A stretch of DNA of 64,000 nucleotides from Fragum whitleyi (taxonomy: Eukaryota > Mollusca > Bivalvia > Cardiida > Cardiidae). The notes under the pieces were generated by a model. That model did no database searches and had not been told where the DNA came from. It saw nothing but the letters and a program-made list of their open reading frames with translations. The DNA lies in assembly GCA_948146395.1 (NCBI GenBank), contig OX411559.1:3830501-3894500 (forward strand), read 5' to 3'. The translations under genes were made by a program, and so were the position numbers. Position 1 is the stretch's first letter, and every line of letters starts with the position of its first letter. Of the stretch, positions 12,701 to 21,724 are shown piece by piece.

Positions 12701-13081
12701 TGAAACAATTTAAAACATTTTTTTAGAAAAACCTGCCTGAATTTATGTGATTACGTTAGATTAACCAAGTTTAATTGTCTTACTAAAAGTATTATCTGTT
12801 TTTACCGCAAGAAAGATTTTTTTCTTTTTGTTTTGTAATTCTAGGTTTTTTAAACTGTATGTATGTGGAGGTAAATTTTATATTAAATTTGGACTTGCGA
12901 ATTTGTGATAAAACAAAGCATATATTTTTACAACTAACAAAATTTAACATTTTATTTTTTATACTTGATGGTGAGATACAAATAGAGAGAAATATCTTAC
13001 CCAGACTCCAACAGCCAAAATAAGGCAGAAATACACCACAATTACAAGTACGTCCGCCCAGTGGGAAATTCCCTTCTTCAT
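425..13081 (-). CDS. SLC5-family sodium/solute symporter (SGLT-like), 11 exons, 3' end outside window
   Basis: Plasma-membrane symporter of the SLC5 family, which uses the sodium gradient to import sugars, polyols or similar solutes. Exons on the minus strand: 13001-13081, 12628-12699, 12312-12416, 11569-11628, 10846-10950, 10443-10548, 8372-8452, 7656-7861, 7083-7218, 4135-4242 and 425-575. All junctions are GT-AG and phases join to give 403 codons plus two bases; the family usually has about 600-680 residues, so the C-terminal third lies left of the window. Family marks include [72 protein letters not shown] and TVFTMDIW. The four family disulfide cysteines (322, 328, 332, 338) and two N-glycosylation sequons (N225, N229) are present. 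Alignment to human SGLT1 from memory needs no gap from exon 8 onward. Several sugar-site residues differ, so the substrate is uncertain. Closest named groups would be SLC5A9/A10/A1-like. Confidence 0.93.
2152..2362 (+). repeat. tRNA-derived SINE body, head missing, with hairpin insertion
   Basis: Body motifs GGATAGCAGCTGGAGACTAG and GCGGCGTTAAAAC match the SINE copies elsewhere in the window, read in plus orientation. The tRNA-like head is absent. A 77-base hairpin at 2264-2340 interrupts the body. Another scrap of SINE end in the opposite orientation lies near 2410-2440. Confidence 0.65.
2264..2340. repeat. 77-bp hairpin MITE inserted in a SINE
   Basis: Near-perfect inverted repeat: the left arm begins CGAGGGTTCAGTGCAAGA and the right arm ends TTTTGCGCTGAACCCTCG, with a short loop. 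AAAT borders it on both sides, a possible 4-base target duplication. Confidence 0.7.
3771..3893. repeat. hairpin MITE (AACTACAGCTT family), copy 1
   Basis: Palindromic centre around ATAACTACCGCTTGAATAAG, flanked by CCTCCGTCCGCTCCCC. It is an inverted copy of 6355-6469. Confidence 0.6.
4135..4242 (-). CDS. SLC5-like symporter exon 10 (residues 318-354)
   Basis: Encodes the cysteine-rich extracellular loop: [20 protein letters not shown], then [16 protein letters not shown]. Cysteines 322/328 and 332/338 correspond to the disulfide pairs of SGLT1. Of two possible donors, GTATGA at 4134-4129 keeps the frame into exon 11. Confidence 0.94.
4271..4432. repeat. family-1 hairpin MITE (AAGGTAGTGG...CCACTACCTT), copy 1
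   Basis: About 160-base palindrome with ends AAGGTAGT/ACTACCTT and the core AACCGAGGTTTC...GAAACCTCGGTT. It lies in the symporter intron just upstream of exon 10 in the direction of transcription. Eight copies occur in the window. Confidence 0.85.
5930..6265. other. GC-rich block without recognisable gene
   Basis: A GC-rich island in AT-rich intron sequence, full of GCGATG/CATCGC, GCGCTC and CGTCGTGGCATCG-like words. ORFs of 60-78 codons exist on both strands, but they overlap each other and resemble no protein I know. It lies in the symporter intron between exons 9 and 10. It is probably a repeat of unknown family. Confidence 0.4.
6355..6469. repeat. hairpin MITE (AACTACAGCTT family), copy 2
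   Basis: The inner arms AACTACAGCTT and AAGCTGTAGTT surround a 4-base loop, and the palindrome extends through ATCATAACATCG / CGATGTTTGATTA. It is inverted relative to 3771-3893 and shares the flank GGGAGCGGACGGAG. Confidence 0.7.
6611..6740 (-). pseudogene. decayed duplicate of symporter exon 9
   Basis: In the exon-9 reading frame this stretch reads [10 protein letters not shown], then a TAA stop, and later [12 protein letters not shown], followed by the same GTAAAT donor. Exon 9 at 7083-7218 reads [21 protein letters not shown] and GTAAAT. The match covers nearly the whole exon and its donor. The 5' side is interrupted by a SINE (6741-7033) whose 14-base target duplication, GATATAGCTTACTG, repeats the exon-copy sequence. 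This is a tandem exon duplication that has lost function; it may once have been an alternative exon. Confidence 0.85.
6741..7033 (-). repeat. full-length tRNA-derived SINE with 14-bp target duplication
   Basis: Read on the minus strand, the head is a 72-base tRNA-like sequence with A box TAGCGCAGTTGG and B box GGTTCGATCC, anticodon-like loop CTGTCAA. A body follows (CACTCATTCTTTCCGAC...CTGGAGGCTAGG...AGCCGCCGCGATATAACTG) and a (CAAT)n tail. The perfect duplication GATATAGCTTACTG lies at 6727-6740 and 7034-7047, showing retroposition by target-primed insertion. It sits inside the 5' edge of the duplicated exon 9. Confidence 0.93.
7083..7218 (-). CDS. SLC5-like symporter exon 9 (residues 273-318)
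   Basis: Encodes [18 protein letters not shown] and a helix ending [12 protein letters not shown]298 matches SGLT1 K321. The acceptor lies in a CT-rich tract ending TCAAG. The exon ends in phase 1 with the G that completes Asp318 on exon 10. A decayed second copy of this exon lies just downstream at 6611-6740. Confidence 0.94.
7656..7861 (-). CDS. SLC5-like symporter exon 8 (residues 204-272)
   Basis: Encodes the large extracellular loop and the following helix: [16 protein letters not shown], two sequons (N225, N229), [20 protein letters not shown], then IWCCNQ. Against SGLT1, E264 replaces T287 and I267 replaces Y290, while W268 matches W291; these positions line the sugar pocket in SGLT1. 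Ends phase 0 at GTAAGG. Confidence 0.95.
8372..8452 (-). CDS. SLC5-like symporter exon 7 (residues 177-204)
   Basis: Encodes [20 protein letters not shown], a highly conserved SLC5 helix. It enters in phase 1 and leaves in phase 1 at a GTAAGT donor. The next exon completes Ser204. Confidence 0.93.
8763..9170 (+). repeat. 400-bp dispersed element, copy 1
   Basis: Shares ATTGAATGAG, GACCCGATTTTTTGCGAAA-like, GACGTCATTTTCGCGGT, GCTCATTTGCATAGTTATTC and ACGTAGGTCATAT with an inverted copy at 62186-62600. It lies in the intron between symporter exons 6 and 7. No ORF. Confidence 0.75.
9489..9897. repeat. family-4 MITE, diverged, inverted
   Basis: Begins ACAGTTAACAACATTGTTAA and ends GAGTGTTTGGAATG...GAGATGAGTGTCGATTTC, the reverse complement of the family-4 layout. 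The interior is diverged. Confidence 0.55.
10140..10330. repeat. dispersed repeat (GCAATATTCC...GAATTCTGCC family)
   Basis: Contains an inverted pair GAATCGTCTTCTAAAGACGATTC and words shared with 26930-27105 and 57465-57650 (GATGATGCATGGCAG, TTGCAAGGCA, TTGACTAACA.CAA). Function unknown; non-coding. It lies next to symporter exon 6. Confidence 0.55.
10443..10548 (-). CDS. SLC5-like symporter exon 6 (residues 142-177)
   Basis: Encodes [11 protein letters not shown], equivalent to SADIFSGAIFI, then a helix beginning [12 protein letters not shown]. It ends in phase 1 (G of Gly177). The donor GTAGGT at 10442-10437 is the one that restores the conserved [10 protein letters not shown] reading with exon 7. 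Confidence 0.92.
10846..10950 (-). CDS. SLC5-like symporter exon 5 (residues 107-141)
   Basis: Encodes [20 protein letters not shown], the conserved cytoplasmic loop (TMPEYLRKRFG in relatives), then the start of the next helix. Acceptor CTACAG, donor GTAACA. Phase 0 at both ends. Confidence 0.93.
11020..11500. repeat. two tandem diverged units of ~223 bp
   Basis: AGAGTCAATCTATGCTTTAT at 11186 recurs as AGAGTAAATTTATGTTTTAT at 11409, along with TTGTCTTTCGGT.GACAG and CATCAAGATAATC.AATAAAA. This is a local duplication within the symporter intron between exons 4 and 5. Confidence 0.7.
11569..11628 (-). CDS. SLC5-like symporter exon 4 (residues 87-106)
   Basis: Short 20-codon phase-0 exon encoding the helix ending in [12 protein letters not shown], matching the family pattern GWLFVPVYI. 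Acceptor TTACAG, donor GTAAAC. Confidence 0.9.
11711..11945. repeat. family-2 palindromic MITE (GAGCCTGTG...CACAGGCTC), copy 1
   Basis: Ends GAGCCTGT and GCACAGGCTC, inner CCAACAATTGAAA / TTTCAAATGTTGGAAATG, and a central inverted pair around CTGTGCATCTGC. Other copies: 24566-24805, 28861-29100, 48061-48298. Here it lies in the intron between exons 3 and 4. Confidence 0.8.
12312..12416 (-). CDS. SLC5-like symporter exon 3 (residues 52-86)
   Basis: Encodes the first core helix, [16 protein letters not shown], and the start of the next, ending FEWF. N60 and E84 match SGLT1 sugar-site N78 and E102. V65 stands where SGLT1 has H83. The Na2-site positions A58 and I61 are conserved. Phase 0 at both ends, donor GTGAGT. 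Confidence 0.94.
12628..12699 (-). CDS. SLC5-like symporter exon 2 (residues 28-51)
   Basis: Phase-0 exon of 24 codons, acceptor TTTCAG and donor GTAAGT. It encodes the basic loop after the first helix, with the family motif [12 protein letters not shown], equivalent to FFLAGRSMVWW in vertebrate SGLT proteins. Confidence 0.92.
13001..13081 (-). CDS. SLC5-like symporter exon 1 (residues 1-27)
   Basis: The exon opens with ATG at 13081-13079 and encodes the first membrane helix ([19 protein letters not shown]), typical of the SGLT N-terminus. It ends in phase 0 at a GTAAG donor (13000-12996). The exon probably extends upstream to 13113 as 5' UTR, because a strong acceptor with a T-rich tract ending TTTCAG lies just beyond. 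That implies at least one upstream non-coding exon. Confidence 0.88.
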
Positions 13082-13113
13082 CTTAAAGTTATAACGTCAA
13101 GTGTCCAGGCTTG

Positions 13114-14587
13114 CTGAAATTAAAAAAAGTACCTAAATAAATACAGCCTCGAAGGACAGTCTTCATCTTGTTTCCAACGTCATGGTTGTGTCCTGACTTG
13201 CTGAAATTAAAAGTTCTCAAGGAAATTGCGGCTGACAATGACAAAGGCAATAATCACATGACGATGAAAAGGTGCGAGAAGATCTGCCCTGCGTTTAGGA
13301 TAACAAAACGATGCAAACAGTTTTCCAATCATACTCCGCTTTGTACGCAAGTTCATGTGTAAAGCGGGGTATAATTGGAGAATTGTTCGAACCGTTTTTG
13401 GATCCTGAACGCAGGGCTGGGCTAGCTAATAAAATAATGAAGTCCCCATCTCTCATAAGCAAACGGAGATACTCCGTGATCAAAGGCAAATTTCAGATTA
13501 GAGGCTATAATGTATTCACCGTCTTATGACATAACATGAAAGATAAAACATTGGATCATAATACAATCGCATGTGTTCAAGATCCGGCAGCAGTCTGACC
13601 AAGGCCAACACTCCACGCATTCCCCCACGTGATTTCCCTTAGCGAACTTCTCAGTTTCTTTATAATGAGGTCCTGCACAATTGAATGGTTAAAGGCCGTA
13701 GACTCTTAATCTCTGAAGAGTCCAGTATTGCTTCGGGTACCGTACGCTCTATTGCTTCATAAAAATAACAATAGAGCCCTAGATCATCCCTGCCTTCAGA
13801 ATGAAACGTTCGCGAAAAGTTTTTCTCGCGTGCAAAGCTGGGAATAGTTTCCAAACAATGCGCTCGCGTTTTTGTATTCTAAACGGAGGGCAAAATAAGT
13901 GATACCTAAGAGTACCTTTTACAAGTCAACTTCACAGTAAGAGTATCGAAAATTTATTAGAAATCTAGGTTAATGAGCAATGGACAGATGGGATAATGTT
14001 TATCGCCCAATGTTATCTTTTCTAATTTACATGTGTTTAAGATTGACAATGTAAATGTCATTATAATTAAAGTTGAAAGAAAGTTTCCTTGTTCCTTTTC
14101 ATGCTAGAGTTATCTGCACTTGGATGACATGTGCCATTTTTCAGCGAAATCTTTAAATAGGCTTTCGGTCTTGTATAAACTCAATGCCTGCTGTTACCTT
14201 AAAAACATATACCCTTCAAAAACATTATACATGTTCACAATAACAATATAAACTGAGCAAAAATAAAAGGTATCCACTCAATTAAACGTATGATTTCTTG
14301 AAAACTAAATCCAGACTTTTCAAGGATATTACAATATATTACAAAACATTACGCCCTGACCAATCTGCATTATTTAGACGAAAGGTTTTATATGATAAGA
14401 TCAAGACGCTTGCGAATTTTTGGCTTTAAAGTAGCCATGGGATCGTTTTTAAAAAAATACTGACTCAATTAAATTCCCCATTGATTTGGCAATTTTATGC
14501 TTACCAAATGCAATAATAGTGCGTAAGGCATCGTAGATCGATGAGATGACCTGATTCATTCTGTTGTTTCCTGTCACCATTATAAGG
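13114..14587. other. upstream flank of symporter gene, no gene seen
   Basis: A short duplication (13091-13125 and 13180-13216, CTTGCTGAAATTAAAA) lies beside the first coding exon. A family-3 MITE follows at 13287-13416. The remainder is AT-rich with scattered ORFs under 75 codons that match nothing I recognise. Confidence 0.4.
13287..13416. repeat. family-3 palindromic MITE (CCCTGCGTT...AACGCAGGG), copy 1
   Basis: Ends CCCTGCGTTTAGGATAACAA and GGATCCTGAACGCAGGG, with inner AAACAGTTTTCCAATCATA and a central CCGCTTTGTACG / TGTAAAGCGGGG pair. Other copies or parts: 24441-24536, 25201-25282, 38075-38209, 61499-61622, 63172-63222. Confidence 0.8.
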
Positions 14588-15124
14588 GTGATCAGGTTGT
14601 GTGTAAGCAAACGCGTCAACGTGAAAAAACGATTTTGATGTGATGGCTTCCCAGTAAGCCTATCGAGTTAAATAGGGCTAATAACAATACTACTCTAACG
14701 GATATGATCAGCTAACACCTATATTGCTGTTGTCTTTGAACAAAATCCCGGAAAATTTACTCAACTTATGAAAAGTTTTGAAAATGCTAGTGAATGAGTT
14801 TTTCTTCGTCTCTTTTCAATACAGCGTGGTGCTGAAAGGAAGGTTAAGCAATAATTGCGCTTCCATTTTAAAATAGTGATCAGGTTACGTGTAAGCAAAC
14901 GCGTCAACGTGAAAAAACGATTTTGATGTAAGTCTTCCCAGTAAGCCTATCAAGTAAAAGATGGCTAATAACAATACTACTCTATCGAATATGATCAGCA
15001 AACGCCTTAATTGTTGTTTTCTTTGAACAAAGTCCCGGAAAATTTACTCAGCGTATGACAAGATTTGAAAATGCAAGTGAATAAGTTTTTCTTCGTCTCT
15101 TTTCAATACAGTGTAGTGCTGAAC
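14588..15124. repeat. local direct duplication, 2 x ~249 bp
   Basis: 14588-14836 and 14876-15124 share GTGATCAGGTT, GTAAGCAAACGCGTCAACG, AACAATACTACTCTA and TTTTCTTCGTCTCTTTTCAA at about 88% identity, separated by 39 bases. No coding sense seen. Confidence 0.85.
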
Positions 15125-15227
15125 ACAAGTTTGGTCTGACTTTGGTCTTAACCAAAGACCTTTAGAGACTACATTCAAGTGCGAAGAATCGCATGACCGC
15201 ACACACGGAGAACGTCGATGTAGAAAA

Positions 15228-15507
15228 TTTGTTTGTTTATTTGAATGGGTTTTACGCCGCTTTCAACAATTTTTCAGTTATATCGCGGCGGCCGGAGCAC
15301 CTAACAATGGATTCCAGGTATTTCTTTCACCTGTACTACCATTACACCCTTTCCTAGCCTCCGACTTCTATCTCACATAGGTTTACGATTATCTATCCAT
15401 TGGTGAGAGACAAACGTCGGAAAGGATATTTGCCGCCACCGGGGATCGAACCCACGACTTCCAGATTGAAAGTCTCATGCCTAACCAAATGCTCTAAGGT
15501 GGCGGCA
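15228..15507 (-). repeat. tRNA-derived SINE with 12-bp target duplication
   Basis: The head on the minus strand has TAGAGCATTTGGTTAGGC and GGTTCGATCCCCGG, anticodon-like loop CTTTCAA. The body matches the copy at 6741-7033. CGATGTAGAAAA flanks it at 15216-15227 and 15508-15519. Confidence 0.92.
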
Positions 15508-15519
15508 CGATGTAGAAAA

Positions 15520-17188
15520 GACTTTGACATTTCTTGCCTTACCCTAAAATGGTATGTTGTGTGACTAAAAAATGATGTGTGAATGAGAAAGCGAGCTCTG
15601 CAAGCAAATTGGTATCTAACTCTATAATATGACCATACAGATTTAAACGATATTGGCAAATGAAAAGTTGATACTTTCTTTTTTTTCTGACTCAGATTAA
15701 AAGCATAAAAATTTACGGTGAAACAACGGAGTATAAAATTTTTATGGTCGAGTAAATAGAAATAAAACTTAACTACAAGTTTTTGTCTAGTTTTCTAAAC
15801 GAGAAATATTTCAGAAATACTTAAAAATGACCTGATATTCCAACGTCTTAATTATGCGTGAGTGGGACAAATCTAAGACCAACTTAACATATATGCTTCC
15901 TTTAACTGTAGAGATACTGAAGAATGCTTTTATTTTTACCTAATACGTTTCAGATGCTTTTAATCTTAAGCTGAAATAAGAACCTGTTGATGTTTTGGAT
16001 AAAAATATATACATGAAAAACATCAGTTGTACTTTTATGGCGTCTCTTTCGGTAGAATGGGACAATTTTAACCCTGATTGAACACAAAAATAAACTCATA
16101 AGATCAAGCCGAATTCGAACAAAAATAAAATCGTATAAACTGGGATTCAGACATATTCATATAAGAAATTGATATTTTTTCCAAAGAAAAGTGAAAGCAT
16201 GCGATTTTAAAAATGGTGACGATTCGAAAAACGATGCTTTTTGAGCATTCTGGTGTTTCTGACCTTTTTCTTCCGTGGTTGTCAATTTTTGTTTAATTTA
16301 TCATACGGGCGTAAGACAAACATGATATCACATGTTGCTTAATTCATGTAACATGTTAGATCATGTAAGGAGGAGCTAGGCGATGAAATTTATCCATCAT
16401 TATTCCACTTTACAACCTTCGAATCGAGCAAAATTAAAATTCATTCTAGATCCTGTTCACTAAACCATTCACCTTACCTCATTTAACTGATTTCCATTTA
16501 GATTATTCAACCTTCACGATCACATAATTAAAACACAATTGATAATTCAAATGTTTAATGTATAGTGCGATTGAAAAGTTTACAGTGTATTTTTATATTT
16601 TATAGTGTGCTTTTAAACTTTTTACGATCTGCGCATCGCATACACGCGATTGTTAAAATGATATAAATAAGTGTTTTACTCTTAATTAGAAAACAAAGAT
16701 TTGAGAAAGTGACATGTTTGTTTCTGAGTCCACTTTGATCTGAATCATCTCGTCATCTTTACGAGTCAAGGGGTTTCGAATCGATAGCTTCTTCTCGATA
16801 ACGTAAGATAAGTAAAACGTTCATAACCCTTGGTTCGACAAGATGCCATCCCGTGCGTTCTACATGTCAACAATTGTTTCTTGGGGTTTCATATATCAAT
16901 AAGAATACAAACGAAGCCTAGACTGGACTTCGAAGAACGATTTTTCAAACGTTAAAGAGTGACAGTGAATCAAATAATACCCTGACACTGTATAATTGAA
17001 ATATAAATAAAAAATAATTTGATGCCTGATGGGTAGATGAAAAACAAAACTAAAAAATTGTTTAAAATTCCACTAAAATGAATTTCAAGGTAATAAAACT
17101 ATGCAAAGAGTCACAGAGACAGACATGTAGATTTGCAACTATTTACTTCATATATATGCCTGGCAGTATTTTCTTAGTTTCGTGTCTT
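15520..17188. other. intergenic, no gene seen
   Basis: AT-rich. Around 16725-16850 it shares CGAGTCA.GGG, GCTTCTTCTCGA and CTTGGTT.GACAAGATG with 55615-55750, indicating an unnamed dispersed repeat. No ORF over 61 codons that looks like protein. Confidence 0.4.
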
Positions 17189-17197
17189 TGGTATCAC

Positions 17198-17591
17198 TCA
17201 TTCGCTAACCACTCGGCTAATCTCACGATCAACCTCGGATGTACACAGGCAAACTATTTTTAAAAAAATGCGACAAAAACGTTGAAAAACTGATGACGTC
17301 AGTTAAAATGGCGTTAACCCACGAAACTTTGAGTGAAAACATTCGACGTCGCCAAAGCTACTCGTTTAAGACACTGACGTGAAACCATCGTTTTCTTATA
17401 TAAATATCTTTAGAATCTTAAATAAGGGCTGAAAAAGATTTAAATATAAAGAAACACCAGTTGTTTCCGCGCTAGTTTTTCTTACACTGTTTCCGATAAC
17501 AAAATGCACGATTTTGTTACGTACCCATCTGCCTTACAAACATCCGAGGGCTGTTGCAGTTTACGGAAATGGCCGAGTGATGTGCCGAATG
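17198..17591. mobile_element. Mutator-like non-autonomous element, copy 1, with 9-bp target duplication
   Basis: Terminal inverted repeats: left CATTCGCTAACCACTCGGCT, right (reverse complement) CATTCGGCACATCACTCGGC, followed on both sides by CCTCGGATGT at ~40-45 bases in. TGGTATCAC flanks both ends (17189-17197 and 17592-17600). A 9-base duplication is typical of Mutator-like elements. The interior has GATGACGTCAGTTAAA and AACATTCGACGTCGCCAA. No transposase. Confidence 0.8.
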
Positions 17592-17956
17592 TGGTATCAC
17601 AGTGACGTTCTACTATACAGAATTATGTAATCCATTTTATATTTGTTATTCGAAGCGTTAAAATTATCTATAAATACCTTAAATGGCGTAACATTGGGGA
17701 GGTTTTTTTTTTAATTTGAATTAAGACAAAGCCTAGAAACCGGGCGAAGGAAAAATAAACTTTATTTTTGGGGAATTTATCTCTAGTTAATATTCATCTT
17801 ACAGAGCCATAGAAGATTAACGTTTTAGACCTCACCAACTGAACTAGAACAAGTTCCAGCACCTGAGCCTTTTAAGCCACTTTTATCTTAAACCCTAAAA
17901 CCAAGTTGTGTCTGGCAGTCTTTGTACCATATCCTATAGTGTTGAAGTAATCAAAG

Positions 17957-18028
17957 GCCCTATATGGGACTCGAACCCACGACCCCTGGAACGCTAGCAC
18001 GGTGCTCTACCAACTGAGCTAATCGGGC
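17957..18028 (-). tRNA. tRNA-Ala(AGC)-like sequence, probably pseudogene or SINE head
   Basis: 72 bases with exact internal promoter boxes (TAGCTCAGTTGG and GGTTCGAGTCC), acceptor stem GCCCGAT/ATAGGGC (one mismatch), D-stem GCTC/GAGC and T-stem GTGGG/CCCAT (four of five pairs). The loop CTAGCGT gives anticodon AGC. The anticodon stem CCGTG/TCCAG pairs at only three of five positions, so function is doubtful. A second copy lies 211 bases to the right. Confidence 0.45.
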
Positions 18029-18178
18029 ACCTTGTCATGAGTGTACCCACTGTCAATCACTACACTCCTCCCCCTTTTAACCAATTGGAGCCGGTCCCAT
18101 ACTACTCCCAAATTGCAGAACCCGGCGTTATCAGTTTAATTTTCTGACATTATTGAAGTAATCAAGGGCGGAAAAAAT

Positions 18179-18262
18179 GTGCCCAACATGGGACTCGAAC
18201 CCACGACCCCCGGAACACTAGCACGGTGCTCTACCAACTGAGCTTCTCAGCTAACCAGGCAC
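18179..18262 (-). pseudogene. second tRNA-like copy, disrupted
   Basis: Same sequence class as 17957-18028, with B box GGTTCGAGTCC intact. A partial internal duplication (AGCTGAGAAGCTCAG) spoils the D-arm, and the loop position reads AGT. It shares flanks (GAAGTAATCAA before; GTCTACCCACTGTC.ATCACTAC after) with the first copy, so the unit was duplicated together with its flanks. Confidence 0.6.
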
Positions 18263-18299
18263 CTGGTCATAAGTCTACCCACTGTCGATCACTACAGTG

Positions 18300-20980
18300 T
18301 TCATGGAATAGTGGCAGATCTTTATGGGTGTCATAGACCTTGCCATCTAACTTTTTTTAATTAAAAGTACCTCAATTTTTATAATTGTTAGGCATTACAT
18401 CACACAGTCTCCATAGACAAATTGCACTGTGATCATACAGTTACCAGTCAACTCGGCCCTAATATATAATCTAAAGTAACATCTTAATAATTTTAGATAT
18501 AAATTATTTTGTCCTTTAATGATATTCAATGCTTTACTTATGAATGTTAAACAACTTCAACCAACGGTACCCATATCATAGCTCTACTGTATATACTGTC
18601 TAGATCTAGATTATTAAATTTGATCTTTGATATACCTATAATGGTGACTGTGTGATTTCCTTGTGAATGCTGTTCAATTGCAGGAAGGGCACATAAAGAA
18701 AAAGACAATGTATTTAGGCTTGATAATTCTCTGGTTAAAACCTATTTAATTTACATCTATTGAGAAACAAGTTCTTACAACTCCGATTGATCACTCTCGA
18801 TTGCACCTTTGTGTAACCTAAGATAAGCATGTGAAATAACAAAACATGACAAACAAGAAATCCCTAATTAAACATCTGAAATTGTGATAATTATCTAGTA
18901 AGTGTCTAGCAGATCAATGGAATATCTGGTAAGTGGTGGCAGGTCTATGCCACCATGAGAAGTGGACATTTTTTGCTTTTCATATTGAAGAGAAACATAT
19001 TTTGCACAATTTTTCAAGCAAGCAATATGCCAGGGATAAAGACTAGCAGGGCCTAGTTGCCCACAGCCATTTTCCATTTGAGCTTGGCTTAAATGGGTAA
19101 TGGGTTAGGGCAATAAACCTTCAAAAAGAATACCTGTGTTTCCTATTACATAGGGGGAAATTAAAGTTGGTAGGTATGCTTCCCCTCAGCTTTTTTTTTT
19201 TTTTTTTTTTCCAATATATGAAGATTTTTTCTAAAAAGAACAGCCTATGCAATAGACTGTGAATTATTGTAGATATTTTTTAAAACCATGTCGTTCTAAT
19301 TCCAAATGAATAATGGAAGTGTTATGTCTGTATGACAGAACTTTACCCTTTTCCAAACAAAAAATTGATTGAAAGTTGCTATAGAAGATGAAAAACAATG
19401 GATTTTGATATGATATGTTATGGAACAAGAGTTGGAGATAAGAAAAAACTCCTGACAGGGGTCAATAAAATCTATACCACATTGAAAATTCATTATTTAT
19501 TGTGAATATATTTCAATTATCCCCCCAACCCTAAAAAAATTGATAAAGATAAAATATAAGAATGAACACTGTGTAGTTCTTTTATGTTTTGAGAGTCCAA
19601 GTCACCAAAAAAGTGAAGAAAAAAGGGTTTTGGGTCGGCAATGAAGAATGGGATTTGTCAAGTATTATAAAACACGGGTTTTTATTCCAATTCCATTTTT
19701 TGGAATTAATGTATGGTTGTTTTTAGTATGAATAATACTTTACATTGCCATTTAGGCAAGACAAGCATATTTTTAGTTTAAGGCTAAGAAGGCAGCCGTT
19801 TTCGGTGTTTTAAAAATCATTTTCAGTTTACAATTGACTTTTGCGGTCCTTTTTGGTGCCTTCTTGTTTTTACTTTGTCTTTCCGGTCTTTTTTGGTCCT
19901 TTGTTTATTTCAATCCACCCGTTCGGAATGCTCGCGATCTATGAAAATAAAATCGGAAAATGTTATTTTGGGAAGACTTTAATCAACACATGCCTTGATT
20001 TTGGCTCCAACACTTTTTGAAATGCCAATTTTCCGCGAACATGGTTTTTGAAACCCTTTTCTAAAGTGCATTCGGAAAATTTCGGTGATAACAAAAGTTC
20101 CGAATTCATTCCGGAGCTTTTAACTTAACAGGTACCCGTGACGTAGTAATTTTTGTTCATTGTAAGTTGCCCGCAAAAATGTGTTTCTGGATTTGAAGTG
20201 ATTGTTTCTTTTTCCTGTTTTTGAAAAAAATACAGGATCAAATGTGGACTTGACTTACAAAGACTTTGACAAGTAAGCTTTCTAAGTTTAACCCAAAACG
20301 ATTGTATCTTATATTCAGCGCGGGATGAGTATACTGTTCTACAAATCACGACTTTTACGATTGTTTTGCACCCAGTCGGAAGTAGTAGTTGAGTACCCGT
20401 CAAGGGTTGACCAGCGCACAAAAAGCAAAATGACCGCCAAAAAGTCTTATGGTAGTAAGAGTTGATTTTCCTTCTATTTTCCTTTTGTTTCTCTTTATAT
20501 TTACCCGTCCGGTCCGATCTTTCGCCCGTAAAAATATATTATTTAGGCATTTTAAAATAAATGAGCGGCTGTTGGAAATACATGTATATATAAGTAAGAG
20601 GCGCCAAATAACATTTCATTGACTGAAAAATAAAAGATAGTAAGAGGGAACTTGTGAATTCGTGAAAAATCAGTTATTTCTTAAAAAGTTCACACAGATT
20701 TTTTCTGTTCATTTGCTTTTGATGTAATATCTGTGAAGTCATTAACACATTTCGGAGAGAGAGAAAAAAAATACGCACAGGACAATGTTAAACAACTAAA
20801 CCCAATGATTTACAAAATTACTAGTACAATGTTTTTGGATCGATTCAGATTCATTGGTCTGATTCCGATAAATTCCTAAAATGCGGAATCCTTCAAACGG
20901 ATTTGTTGTTTTACTAAAGAAATCAAAAGTAATTTTCCACAGCCTCTAAAAACCCTATGCTCAAATATTGTAGTTTTCTT
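18300..20980. other. intergenic 2.7 kb, no gene seen
   Basis: AT-rich, with a poly-T run at about 19190-19212. 18720-18840 shares CTATTTA.TTTACAT and TTCTTACAACT...ATCACTCTCGATT with 57265-57370, marking a dispersed repeat. A minus-strand ORF at 20125-20421 (98 codons) has no features I recognise. Confidence 0.4.
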
Positions 20981-20989
20981 AAGGAAGAG

Positions 20990-21105
20990 GATCCCGTAAT
21001 AGCTCCGCAACGTTTCGGAACATATGATCTTTCACAATGTTGACCAATGTTCCCTAATGAAAATCATTAGGAAACCTCGTTTAACGCTGTTAAAGGTCAA
21101 CTATC
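20990..21105. repeat. family-1 hairpin MITE, truncated copy 2
   Basis: Contains CCCGTAATAGCTCCGCAACG and an AATGAAAATCATTAGGAAAC core; the right arm is short. Same family as 4271-4432. Confidence 0.65.
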
Positions 21106-21724
21106 CTAAGAAAGACATTCCACGAATTCATCCCCTTTTTTCACAATTTTCGACTGAAAACTGTATACTCAGTATAAAGTCTTCATACTTGAGATATGGA
21201 TATTTTCATGTGTTAAATTAGTTTCAAGTGAAAGTCTATTAGTCTGATGAAGTTACGAGGGGTGATCGATGAATTCAAGTTAATTGTTTATTGCTCCTTA
21301 TTCATAAGTGCTGTACATAAGTGATTTCAAAATATATAACTGTAAAAACCTCGTTTAAGTTTATCTCCCGCTAAAAGCTAAAAATACCTTATTTTTCACG
21401 CATTTGGAGTATTAGAAGCAATTTAATTATCGGAATCCTTGTGAGATTTCAGTAGTCAGTATTCAGTAGTCTTTGCGGCTACTTTTGTCTTGACCACCGT
21501 CCCCGTATATAACTTCTACTTCCATGCGTAGGTTAACCTATCTATGATTCATATTAAATTCAAATGTATAAATCAAGCACCATACCTCAATGTTTAGCTG
21601 AATTTATTAAATTTGTATAACTTAAACGGAGGCGATTCGAACGACGTCATGTGACGGCCATAAACGAGTGCTATAACGTGCTCAGATCAAAGTTAAATGT
21701 GTTTTCGATCGACAGTGTTCTATC

